64,000 bases of DNA from Franconibacter pulveris DSM 19144 (GTDB lineage Bacteria > Pseudomonadota > Gammaproteobacteria > Enterobacterales > Enterobacteriaceae). The notes below the pieces were generated by a model that saw only the letters and a list, made by a program, of their open reading frames with translations, ran no database searches and was not told the DNA's origin. Below are positions 55,955 to 64,000 of the stretch, piece after piece. Within the stretch, counting starts at the first letter, position 1; the number at the start of each line of letters is the position of its first letter. The translations under genes were made by a program, and so were the position numbers. Location of the stretch: assembly GCA_000621185.1 (NCBI GenBank), contig KK211222.1:429523-493522 (forward strand). The letters run 5' to 3'.

Positions 55955-58102
55955 TTACTTCGCGAAAAGGTCGGCGAGCGCCTGACGATCGCGGTCGTTG
56001 ACGTCCAGCGGATGGCGATAGCCGACGTTGTCGCAGGCAAGCGTATAGAGCGCCACCAGCCAGTCGTAAACGTAGCGCGTGGCGGCGTGCACCGGCTGGT
56101 CCGCGAGGCGTGTCAGGCGCTGTCGGCTGCTGGCGACCGGGGCGAAAATCGGCGCGCCTTTATTGATGCGGCTTGCGGGGCGCTGCGCCAGCGGCGTTTC
56201 AGCGTAGCCAAGCCAGCTTATGAAATTCGCCAGCGCGGCGTGGCGCTGCGCTTCATCATTTGCCAGCGCATCGAGCTGCTCGTCAAGCTTCAGCCGGTAG
56301 CTGGCGACAGCCAGCGTTTCGCCAAGCCAGCGCAAGGTTGTCGGCTCCAGACCCAGCGCCGCCGCGTTATCCGGCTGCTGCGCCCAGTGGCGCACATGAT
56401 TAACCCAGCGGCGGTGCGGGTTTTGCTCGCTTTTACTTATCTGGCGCTCAGGCGCCGGGGCGCTCGCGGTTTCATCACCAAAAAGATCGATGCTCTCGCT
56501 AAAAATCGCCTGCGTGGTTTCGATAATACCGGGCGGCGTATCGTCATCAGCGCTTTGCACACGCCCGGCAGGCAGCAGCGCTTCCAGCACATCGCCGTGG
56601 CGCGAAGCCTGGCGCTGCAGCGCGCGCACTTCCTGCTCCGCGCGGCTGCGGGCTTCCTCGCCGCTTTCTGTCCCGAGATAACGCTGAAATAGCGCCTGCG
56701 CAGAGGCCGTTAGCGCCGTTTCCAGCGCCGCATGGCGCGCCTGGCGGTTCTCATCGTCAAGCGCTGCGCCAAGCCACTCGACGAGGCGCTGCACGTTGCG
56801 GGCATCCAGCGCCTGTAACGCGCCCCAGCGAGCACCGGGTTTGCCGAGCAGCCGCTGCACGCCTTCATCCAGATGCTGACCGCCCTGGAAACGGGCGTCG
56901 AAAGGCGTTATCGCCCAGACCAGATTCGGCTGCGTCTGCGTTTGCGGCTGCGTGTCGTCCACCCAGCGACGAAGCGCGCGGGCGGCGGGAATAATCGCGG
57001 CGCGCTCAGGGGCGGCGTTGCACACCAGCAGCACGTCCGGCTGCTGGCGCTGACGGTAGCAGGTAAGCAGCCACTGCGTTTTGCAGGACGCAAGGCTGTG
57101 GTCCGGCTGGGCGCCAGGAATATCAAGCAGGTCGGTATCGTGCGGCTGCGTGGCGTCCACCAGCGGCAAGACCAGTTCGCGGGTCAGCAGGGCGAGCGTG
57201 GCGACCGGTACGCTTAGCGCAGGCTGTTGGCCGTTTGTCTCAAGCGGGCAGACCTGTACGCGCTCATCCGCGGCGCCGCCAGGCAGTAAAAATCCTTCCG
57301 CAGGCAGGGAGAACGCATCCACCAGCAGACTCAGCGGCGCGGCGACCTCTGGTGCGTTGCCAAGCAGCTCCAGCGCTTGCGCCAGGGCCAGCCACTGCTG
57401 GGTCAGCTCCTGATTTTCCCCCCACAGCAGGGCGTAAACGCGCACGCGTTCGTTAAGCGTGAGCGCCGGGAGCAGCGTCGCCAGCTGATGCCAGCTCGCT
57501 TCTGTCAGGCTCTGCTGGCGCTTCGGCGTTGTCTCGCGCCAGAAGTCAGCCAGGGCGGCGACATCATCAGCATGCACGACCGGGTGCGCCTGCGGCTGGC
57601 AAAGTGCCCGCAGCGGGGCCAGACGCTGTTGAATCTGGGCGTCCGTCAGCGTGCGCACCGCGCCGTTGGCGTAGTAGTGAGCAATAAAAATCTGCACCAG
57701 TTCGCTTTCGCTTAACAGGCGCAACCGCAGCGCAAAACGATCCGGCAAGTCGCCCTCATCACGGGTAAAGCGGACCGCCATCGCCGTGGCGCTGTTGCCC
57801 GGGTTGATATGCGTAAGGTAATCAAGATGTTTGCCGCCGGGCGCGACGTTCAGCCGCTCCGGCTGGCTGCTGGCAAGCGTTGAGAGTAAAAACGCTTTGC
57901 CCGCGCCGCAATAGCCGTAAAGCCCCAGCGTGCGCGGCGCATCGCTGAGGTTCGAAATGGCGCTGGCCTTGCTCTCAAGCTGCTGCAGCCGTGCCAGCAG
58001 AGCATCGGCTTCGTCATCCAGCAGCGGCGCGCGCTCGCGGGTGCGCTCAACCCAGTTGGTCAGGGCGCTCAGGGTGCGTGAAGTGAGGTTCTGGCGACTC
58101 AT
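55955..58102 (-). CDS. srfC: Virulence factor SrfC family, P-loop protein
   Basis: This 715-residue protein is the third of the srfABC operon. Near the N-terminus is a P-loop GYCGAGKA (63-70), in which the usual Ser/Thr after Lys is Ala. DLLDIPGAQPD (about 324-334) looks like the DxPG switch of dynamin-like and septin-like GTPases, and WAITPFDARF could be the base-contact region. It may therefore be a GTPase with a degenerate site. Long helical parts follow. Its start overlaps the srfB stop in ATGA. In Salmonella srfABC is under SsrB control, and the function is unknown. Confidence 0.88.
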   Translation of the reverse strand: MSRQNLTSRTLSALTNWVERTRERAPLLDDEADALLARLQQLESKASAISNLSDAPRTLGLYGYCGAGKAFLLSTLASSQPERLNVAPGGKHLDYLTHINPGNSATAMAVRFTRDEGDLPDRFALRLRLLSESELVQIFIAHYYANGAVRTLTDAQIQQRLAPLRALCQPQAHPVVHADDVAALADFWRETTPKRQQSLTEASWHQLATLLPALTLNERVRVYALLWGENQELTQQWLALAQALELLGNAPEVAAPLSLLVDAFSLPAEGFLLPGGAADERVQVCPLETNGQQPALSVPVATLALLTRELVLPLVDATQPHDTDLLDIPGAQPDHSLASCKTQWLLTCYRQRQQPDVLLVCNAAPERAAIIPAARALRRWVDDTQPQTQTQPNLVWAITPFDARFQGGQHLDEGVQRLLGKPGARWGALQALDARNVQRLVEWLGAALDDENRQARHAALETALTASAQALFQRYLGTESGEEARSRAEQEVRALQRQASRHGDVLEALLPAGRVQSADDDTPPGIIETTQAIFSESIDLFGDETASAPAPERQISKSEQNPHRRWVNHVRHWAQQPDNAAALGLEPTTLRWLGETLAVASYRLKLDEQLDALANDEAQRHAALANFISWLGYAETPLAQRPASRINKGAPIFAPVASSRQRLTRLADQPVHAATRYVYDWLVALYTLACDNVGYRHPLDVNDRDRQALADLFAK

Positions 58103-61086
58103 TTTAAATAAACGCTCCCGCTGTCTATCCAGTAGTGGCTGCCGCTGCTGCGGCGGTCAGCCAGCGTATTGAGTTTGAAAGTTAGCTGTTCGGTGGGCAC
58201 TCGCGTGCCGTCGGAAAGCCAGGCTTCCGCCAGGCTGAAGGCTTCCGGCGCGCGGTTTTTACCGCCGCCCGCAAGCTGCAGGCGAACGTTAAGCACGCCG
58301 TCGCCAGCTATCGCTTTCGCCAGTTCCGGCGCGTTCACCGACAGGGTATAGAGCGGCGTAGCGGGCCAGCGCACATTGTCGAGCTGGCGGAAGCCGAGCG
58401 TGACGTTGCCGCGCAGCGGGAAGTGCAGGCGGGCGTCGAGCTTCTCGCCGGGGTTATCCAGGTCTATCTCGCGGTACCAGACATTTTCGTCGCTAAGCAG
58501 GTTCGCCACGCTGTCGAGCACGCCCAGGTAGCGCACGGTGGAATAGGCGCCGATATCCGCCGCCTTGAAGTTAAAGCGCGGCAGGCGTAAATCGAGCGCC
58601 AGCGCGCAGAGCATCGCGCCGACGGCGGCGGTGGCTTTCGGGTTGCCCACGCGGCCATGCTGGCTGAACGGATACCATTCATGCACTTCGTAATTATCCA
58701 GCCAGACAATACGGTTGACCGGCACCGGCTGAAGGTGGCGGACAAGCGCCTGCACGCCCGGCAGGCAGCCCGGGCGGCCAGTGACCAGTAAGACGTCGCA
58801 GGCATAGTGGGTGATAGCTTCGCAAAGCGCATGCAGCGGCGCGCAGAGGCTGAATTTGCCGCCCAGCATCGCCTCCTGCAGTTCGCTGAAGCGGATCTGC
58901 AGGGGCACGTCCAGCACCGTGAACGCCGCGGCATCGCCCGGCAACGCGTGGCCGATGGCCTGGTGCAGATAGTTCAGCACGTTGGCGGTCGGCTTGCGGG
59001 TTAGCAACTCGCCGAGCGTGGCGTGCAGCCCCGCGAGCGGATCGTTAATATCGCTCTCCTGCCAGGCCTGCAAAATGGCGTGGCCCACCGGCATCAGTAG
59101 TTGCAGCGCGGTTTGCTGGCGCAGAATCGCCTGCGTATCCATACGGCCGGAATCGCCGAACAGGGTGGACATCAGCGTCACCGCATCCGGCGCGCCCGCC
59201 TTTTGCAGGCTCTCCTGCAGGGCGGGCAGCACGCAGCGCTGAATGATATCCAGCAGCAGGTCGTCGCCCGCCACTTTAAACCCTTCACGAAACAGCAGCT
59301 CGGGCGCGATTTTGACGTTGCTGCCTACGCCGTCGTCAAGCCGGTAGTCGGTAATCGCCATGTCGGTAGTGCCGCCGCCGATGTCTATCGAGGCGACGCG
59401 AAGCTGGCGGCCCGGCTGTTCGCCGGGCGGGGTTTCGCGGTCCGGGCGGGCGAAGCTTGCGAAAAAGCGCTCGGTCTGGCCGTTGAAGCGCACCATCGCC
59501 TCGTTGTAGAGCCAGACCAGCTGGCCGCAGCTCGCCTCGTCCCAGTCCATCTGCACCAGCGGCGCGGGCACAAGGCTCTTCTGCTGGCCTTTCGAGGAGG
59601 TGAAATCGTCATCCTGCGGATGCCAGCCGAGCGCTTTCCAGACCAGCGCAATCGCCTCCTGCATGCGGCGGCGGAATATCTCGCGCTCCTGTTTCGGCAT
59701 CGCCGAGGGGAGGGTGAGGATAAGCGTGCGCAGCTGGCGCGGCGAATGGGCGTTACCCATGCGCAGACGGCTCGCCACGCTGTTGATCTGGCACAACGCC
59801 TGAGAGAGCAGCTCGCAGAGCATATGGGTCATCAGCGAACTGCGGCTGTACTGCGGCGAGAAGACCGGCAAGCGCTCGTCCGCCGGCAGCTCCCACAGCG
59901 GCTGGCCTTCGTCGTTCATCAGGTTCATCAGCGGGAACGCCGTGGCGAGGGGCTCGCGCTGGGTTTTTGGCGTCAGCAGGTTAAAGCGCCAGGCCTGCGA
60001 GGCGGGGGTTTCATCCCACAGATAGCGGCGCGGGCTGGAGATGCCGCTGCTGCCGTCGGTGCCGAGGCGCTGCATCGCCAGTTTCCGCGCTTCGTCGCCC
60101 ACGCGCACGATAGAGGGCCAGGTAAAGGCGTCGTCGCGGCCGCTTTCCACGGAGAAGTGCTGTTTGCCAAAACGCGCTTCGGCAAACGACAGGCGGCTGG
60201 TGAACATCGGCTCGTTAAGGAATTGCGGTTCGCTGAGCGAGCGTACCTGTAACTCCATCGTCTGGCGCAGACCGTCGTTCGCTTCGCCATGATCTTCGAT
60301 AATGACGCCGCAGGTGTGCGTGTTGCCAACGTCCAGAATTAAATCCACCGGCACGGCGGGGGCATTCAGGGTGGCGGTAACGATTTTCAGCTCCGGCACG
60401 CTTATCTGCTCGCCAAGCATGGTCAGCAGGTTCAGCCAGTGGCCCTGATACTCAAAGCCTTTCATGGCGCGGGTCAGCGCCTCTTCGCTGCGCGCTTCGT
60501 GCAAGGTGGCGTACTGGGTAAAGGTTTCGCGCAGCCAGCCGTCAACCCACGTCTGGTCAAGAAAGTCGGCCACTTCGTCATCGCGCCAGGCGAGGGCGAA
60601 GCGGGTGCCGTTGCGCACGTCGTTTGCCACCGGCGCAAGCTGTCCCTGTTGGCTTTCGTCACTCTGGATTTGCGTATCGAATGCCAGCGTCACGCGGTGC
60701 GTATGGCCTGCGCTGTCGGGCGTTTCGAGGCGGCGGACCTGCATTCGCGCCCAGTTATCCGGCCCCTGCACGAAGGTGCGCGGCGGGTTGAAGCGCAGCA
60801 CCGGCAGCGGCAGCCAGACGCCGTCCAGCGCCGCCAGCGACTGGCTAAGCGCCAGGGTGCTTTCCGGGCGCACCACTTCAGGCTGACCGCCGTTCGGCGA
60901 GGGCAGCGTAAATTTGCCCCCCGCGCTGTCGTAATCCAGGCGCAGCAGTGGGCCGTTGGCGGTTTTACGTACGAAGCGTCCGCCGTGCGGCGCATCCACA
61001 GGCGTTACGCCAAAATCTAAAAACTGCACACCGCTGTTTTCAATCAGGGTGACGCTCTGTTTGTAATCACACAGGTTTGCCAGCAT
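58099..61086 (-). CDS. srfB: Virulence factor SrfB family, actin/Hsp70-like ATPase
   Basis: This 995-residue protein is the core of the srfABC operon. It carries the motifs of the actin/Hsp70/sugar-kinase fold: phosphate-1 DLILDVGNTHTCGV (248-261), phosphate-2 ASIDIGGGTTDMAI (565-578) and an adenosine-type motif LLVTGRPGCLPG (766-777). A 240-residue N-terminal domain precedes the fold, and the two halves are separated by a long insertion. The ATP-site residues look intact. It starts four bases after srfA, and its end overlaps srfC. Confidence 0.9.
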   Translation of the reverse strand: MLANLCDYKQSVTLIENSGVQFLDFGVTPVDAPHGGRFVRKTANGPLLRLDYDSAGGKFTLPSPNGGQPEVVRPESTLALSQSLAALDGVWLPLPVLRFNPPRTFVQGPDNWARMQVRRLETPDSAGHTHRVTLAFDTQIQSDESQQGQLAPVANDVRNGTRFALAWRDDEVADFLDQTWVDGWLRETFTQYATLHEARSEEALTRAMKGFEYQGHWLNLLTMLGEQISVPELKIVTATLNAPAVPVDLILDVGNTHTCGVIIEDHGEANDGLRQTMELQVRSLSEPQFLNEPMFTSRLSFAEARFGKQHFSVESGRDDAFTWPSIVRVGDEARKLAMQRLGTDGSSGISSPRRYLWDETPASQAWRFNLLTPKTQREPLATAFPLMNLMNDEGQPLWELPADERLPVFSPQYSRSSLMTHMLCELLSQALCQINSVASRLRMGNAHSPRQLRTLILTLPSAMPKQEREIFRRRMQEAIALVWKALGWHPQDDDFTSSKGQQKSLVPAPLVQMDWDEASCGQLVWLYNEAMVRFNGQTERFFASFARPDRETPPGEQPGRQLRVASIDIGGGTTDMAITDYRLDDGVGSNVKIAPELLFREGFKVAGDDLLLDIIQRCVLPALQESLQKAGAPDAVTLMSTLFGDSGRMDTQAILRQQTALQLLMPVGHAILQAWQESDINDPLAGLHATLGELLTRKPTANVLNYLHQAIGHALPGDAAAFTVLDVPLQIRFSELQEAMLGGKFSLCAPLHALCEAITHYACDVLLVTGRPGCLPGVQALVRHLQPVPVNRIVWLDNYEVHEWYPFSQHGRVGNPKATAAVGAMLCALALDLRLPRFNFKAADIGAYSTVRYLGVLDSVANLLSDENVWYREIDLDNPGEKLDARLHFPLRGNVTLGFRQLDNVRWPATPLYTLSVNAPELAKAIAGDGVLNVRLQLAGGGKNRAPEAFSLAEAWLSDGTRVPTEQLTFKLNTLADRRSSGSHYWIDSGSVYLK

Positions 61087-61090
61087 AGGA

Positions 61091-62464
61091 TCAGGCGCTC
61101 ACTTTCTTAAACGTCAGGGGCAGCACGGTCTTCTCATCGTAACGGCCCGTGCACTGGGCTACATCCCGCTCGCCTGCTTTACAGGCCACTTCCGGCACCG
61201 GATAGCGGGTGCCGTCGCTGCAGCGGGCGTTGCCCCGGCTTTTGATCATCAGCGTGCCGGACTGGTGCAGCCCGGCGTAAAGCTCGGCGCGACAGCTTAC
61301 GCCGCCGCGGGTAATGCGCACCGTGCCTTTATTATCGTTAAGTTCATAGCGCAGGGCGGGCGGTTTGCCAGTCACCGGATCGTTCACGTCGACGGTAACG
61401 CGCCATACGCCATTCAGAAAACGGGTTGAACCGGCTTTCACCTGGCCTGGGTCCATTACCATCAGCGCTTTCGGCGGTTCGGCGGGTGCGGCCTCAGGCT
61501 TTGCCGCTTCCTCAGGGGGCGTGATTTGCGCTTGCGCAAGCGGCAGCGCTGCGGTGGGCTGCGGCTGAACCGGCGCCGGCGCTTGCGCCGCTTTTACGGG
61601 CGCTGGCGCATCTGCGGTTTGCACCGGCGCAGGCGCGATCTCCACGGCTTTGATATCGGCGACGGACACCGCAGGTTTCACGGCGCTATCGGTATGCAGC
61701 AGTTTCCAGCCAGCAGGCGCGCCGATGGCCAGCGCCACGGCGGCGGCAAGCGGCAGCAGCCACAACGTGCGGCGTTGACGGGCAGGCGCAGGGGCGGCAG
61801 CGGCCACTGGCGCGGGCTCAACGGCGACAGGTTCCGAGATAAAGGGCGCAGCGGGAGCGGGTTGCGGCGCTACGGGCGCAGGGGCGACAGCCAGCAGCGG
61901 CGCGTCCGGCTCGCTTAATACAATGCGGGCCGGTTCCGGCTCCTCTTCCGGTTCCTCTGGCAGCATCACGATTTCCGGCTCGCGTTCTTCTTCCGCCAGG
62001 CAGTCGAGCACATCGTCGCGCACGCTCTGGTTAAGGTTCACAAAGCCCCAGAAGGTGATGACCGGCTTGCCGTCGACCAGGTAAATGTGGTTCGCGGCTG
62101 GAAACTGCAAGGCTTTGGCGAGCAGCGCGCCGAATAACTGCTGCGCGGTCTTTTCCGATTGCAGGCAGCGTTGGCTCAGCGCGCGGGCGCTGGCGACAGC
62201 GCTCTCCAGCAAGCGCCGGGCGCGACGGCGCTCCTCTTCGTTTGCCGCCGCCCAGCTCATCACCTCGCCTGTCACCGGCGCATACCAGTCTACCCGGTCG
62301 CCGTCATCGTTAAGCTGCGGGATGGCGAGACACGCCTCCAGCGGCTGTTTGCGAAGGCGCAGGGTTTCACGGATTTGCAGCGCGGAGTCAAACACCGCCT
62401 GGCCGTTTTCGCCAACGCCCTGGAAGTCATCCAGAAAACCGCTGCGCAATAGAATTTTTGCCAC
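61091..62464 (-). CDS. srfA: Virulence factor SrfA family, single-pass membrane protein
   Basis: This 457-residue protein heads srfABC. A cytoplasmic N-terminal domain (1-160) is followed by an acidic and Pro/Ala-rich linker (160-230), one transmembrane helix (about 233-252) just after the basic ARQRRT, another Pro/Ala-rich spacer (about 260-345), and a C-terminal exported domain. That domain has at least four cysteines (in GGVSCRAEL, GNARCSDG, EVACKAGE and VAQCTGRY) that could form two disulfides. The topology suggests that SrfA anchors the SrfB/SrfC machine to the inner membrane and reaches into the periplasm. Confidence 0.87.
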   Translation of the reverse strand: MAKILLRSGFLDDFQGVGENGQAVFDSALQIRETLRLRKQPLEACLAIPQLNDDGDRVDWYAPVTGEVMSWAAANEEERRRARRLLESAVASARALSQRCLQSEKTAQQLFGALLAKALQFPAANHIYLVDGKPVITFWGFVNLNQSVRDDVLDCLAEEEREPEIVMLPEEPEEEPEPARIVLSEPDAPLLAVAPAPVAPQPAPAAPFISEPVAVEPAPVAAAAPAPARQRRTLWLLPLAAAVALAIGAPAGWKLLHTDSAVKPAVSVADIKAVEIAPAPVQTADAPAPVKAAQAPAPVQPQPTAALPLAQAQITPPEEAAKPEAAPAEPPKALMVMDPGQVKAGSTRFLNGVWRVTVDVNDPVTGKPPALRYELNDNKGTVRITRGGVSCRAELYAGLHQSGTLMIKSRGNARCSDGTRYPVPEVACKAGERDVAQCTGRYDEKTVLPLTFKKVSA

Positions 62465-62781
62465 GTCACACTCTCTGCAGAAAAACTTTTTTCACCGCTC
62501 CACTTTACCAGGGGCAAGCGCAAGCAAACGGAAAAAGAAAAGCGAAAAGGGGCGAATTCTCGGGCTATTGAACCTTAGGAATTTTCTTGACTTGTGGCGC
62601 AACCGCCTGGCGGCAAAGAGGATAATGGCGAGTTGCGAAGTTTCAGGCTGGGTCTGGCGGCGTATTGAGCGAAAACGGCTGAAAATGCATAACCAGCCAG
62701 TTTTTTGTTATTTGCCAGTGGCATAAGCGTGTGTTGTGATTACCATTCATAATATTTACCTTAATAATAATTGGTGTTTTT
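62465..62781. other. Divergent control region of srfABC and the DppA-like gene
   Basis: This 317-base gene-free region lies between two divergent units. It grades from GC-rich to a very AT-rich leader (about 62735-62781). I see no confident promoter or operator; TTGACT near 62589 has no -10 at the right distance. Confidence 0.45.
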
Positions 62782-64000
62782 ATGGCAAAGATGACGACCA
62801 CTAAGACGCTGCTCGGGCTGCTGCTCGGGGCGGCGCTGCTGCCGACCGCCGCGCAGGCGGCCTCCAGCGACACGATTATCTACTGCTCCGAAGCCTCGCC
62901 GGAATCCTTCAACCCGCAGATAGCCAGTTCCGGCCCGACTTTCGTGGCGAGTTCGCAGGTGCTCTATAACCGCCTGGTGACATTTGACCCGAAGACCAAC
63001 ACTCCGGTGCCTTCGCTCGCGACCGAATGGAAAGTGAGCGATGACGGCAAAGTCTGGACCTTCACCCTGCGCCAGGGAGTGAAGTTCAACAGCAATAAAT
63101 ACTTTAAGCCAACGCGCGACTTTAATGCGGACGACGTGATTTTCTCCGTGATGCGCCAGAAAGATCCGAAGCATCCGTATCACAACGTGTCGCAGGGCAA
63201 CTACGAGTATTTCAACGACGTCGGGCTCGATAAACTCATCACCGACGTGAAAAAGCTCGACGATTACCACGTGCAGTTCACCCTGAGCGAGCCGAACGCG
63301 GCATTCCTTGCTGACTGGGGCATGGATTTCGCCTCGATTCTGTCAGCCGAATATGCCGACGCGATGATGAAAAAGGGCACGCCGGAGAACGTGGATAACT
63401 GGCCCATCGGCACCGGTCCTTACGCGCTTCAGCAGTACAAGGTCGACTCCCTGATCCGCTACATCGCGAACCCTGACTACTGGGATGGCGACGTGCCGAC
63501 CAAACATCTGATTTTCTCTATTACCCCGAGTGTGGAGACCCGCCTGGCCAAACTCAAAACCAACGAGTGCCAGATAATCCCGGCGCCGAGCCCGGTGCAG
63601 TTTGCGCAGATCAACGCGGATAAAAACCTGACGCTGCACAGCGTGGAAGCGCTGAACGTCGGCTATCTCGCATTCAACACGCAGAAAAAGCCGTTCGATA
63701 ACGTGCTGGTGCGCCAGGCGCTGAACTATGCGGTGGACAAGAAAGCGATAATCAACGCCGTGTTTATGGGCAGCGGCAGCGTGGCGAAATCGCCCATTCC
63801 GCCGAACATGATGGGTTTTAATAAAGATTTGCCAGAGTACGGCTATGACCCGGAAAAAGCGAAGGCGCTGCTCAAGCAGGCGGGGCTGGAGAAGGGATTT
63901 GAAACCGATCTCTGGTCGATGCCGGTGCAGCGTCCTTATAACCCTAACTCGCGCCGTATTGCCGAGATGATCCAGAACGACTGGGCGAAGGTCGGCGTGA
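62782..64000 (+). CDS. DppA-like dipeptide-binding protein (cut by window end)
   Basis: This is the N-terminal 406 residues of a periplasmic substrate-binding protein of the DppA/OppA type. A signal peptide (about 1-26, ending AAQA) is followed by SSDTIIYCSEASPESFNPQIASSG (read in parts), the SBP-family-5 block YNRLVTFDPKTN, FASILSAEYADAMMKKGTPENVD, GTGPYALQQYKVDSLIRY and LWSMPVQRPYNPNSRR. It is very close to E. coli DppA in arrangement, but is not at the dpp locus, so it is probably a paralogue. No Shine-Dalgarno is visible ahead of the ATG. The rest lies beyond the window. Confidence 0.9.
   Translation, partial: MAKMTTTKTLLGLLLGAALLPTAAQAASSDTIIYCSEASPESFNPQIASSGPTFVASSQVLYNRLVTFDPKTNTPVPSLATEWKVSDDGKVWTFTLRQGVKFNSNKYFKPTRDFNADDVIFSVMRQKDPKHPYHNVSQGNYEYFNDVGLDKLITDVKKLDDYHVQFTLSEPNAAFLADWGMDFASILSAEYADAMMKKGTPENVDNWPIGTGPYALQQYKVDSLIRYIANPDYWDGDVPTKHLIFSITPSVETRLAKLKTNECQIIPAPSPVQFAQINADKNLTLHSVEALNVGYLAFNTQKKPFDNVLVRQALNYAVDKKAIINAVFMGSGSVAKSPIPPNMMGFNKDLPEYGYDPEKAKALLKQAGLEKGFETDLWSMPVQRPYNPNSRRIAEMIQNDWAKVGV

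Noticed and set aside
59101-60252. A 383-codon open frame on the plus strand inside srfB
   Set aside because: It is fully antisense to srfB, has an Arg/His/Gln-rich composition typical of shadow frames in GC-rich genes, and has no ribosome site or homology.

Overview
This window is chromosomal DNA of a member of the Enterobacteriaceae. The gene set and gene order fit Cronobacter or a close relative, but the species cannot be fixed from sequence alone. From about 10.4 to 42.1 kb it follows the Escherichia coli order ydcJ(hglS)-opgD-rimL-ydcK-tehB-ydcL-ydcO-ydcN-rlhA-yncJ-ydcR-ydcSTUV-patD, with extra blocks inserted. Most genes look GC-rich. The ATPase/HNH pair at 29.5-32.1 kb and several intergenic stretches look clearly poorer in GC. 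I see no tRNA, rRNA, insertion sequence, prophage or CRISPR array.

Layout. 0-6.5 kb: cytochrome b561, a metabolite:H+ symporter, the formaldehyde operon frmRA with its operator, a chemoreceptor with a sigma-28 promoter, and stress protein yciF. 6.5-16.2 kb: an accessory catabolic block with an Old Yellow Enzyme, a PcaQ-like regulator, protocatechuate 3,4-dioxygenase pcaHG, 2-oxoadipate dioxygenase hglS, a type B carboxylesterase, a LysR regulator, a methionine-type aminotransferase and an orphan amino-acid binding protein. 16.8-29.3 kb: opgD, a hicAB toxin-antitoxin pair, urate hydroxylase hpxO, rimL, ydcK, tehB, a DUF3313 lipoprotein, ydcO with paired operators, a new 62-residue gene, ydcN, rlhA, yncJ and an EmrE-type pump.

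29.5-32.1 kb holds a two-gene ATPase plus HNH nuclease module that looks like an anti-phage (Septu-type) system with a long extra N-terminal domain. 32.2-34.7 kb is a cyanide-insensitive bd oxidase operon with its small DUF2474 subunit. 34.9-42.1 kb holds the MocR-type regulator ydcR and the ydcSTUV-patD polyamine/putrescine import and degradation operon. 42.4-55.8 kb is accessory: a second DUF3313 lipoprotein, yiaWV, a candidate small RNA, several small genes, a phytase-like esterase behind a Pho box, a double GNAT, a second sigma-28 chemoreceptor, a sugar isomerase, a CigR-like protein, a hydrolase, a DUF305 protein and an aromatic-aldehyde dehydrogenase. 56-62.5 kb is the srfABC operon. The right edge cuts a DppA-like peptide-binding protein.

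How the genes fit together. The aromatic and aldehyde genes (pcaHG, salicylaldehyde/vanillin-type dehydrogenase, patD, frmA) suggest use of plant-derived compounds. Two receptors feed the flagellar system; only one carries the CheR/CheB docking tail. Best candidates for undescribed biology are the N-terminally extended ATPase/HNH module, the srfABC actin-like/P-loop machine and two candidate small RNAs (45.0-45.1 kb and 26.4-26.5 kb).
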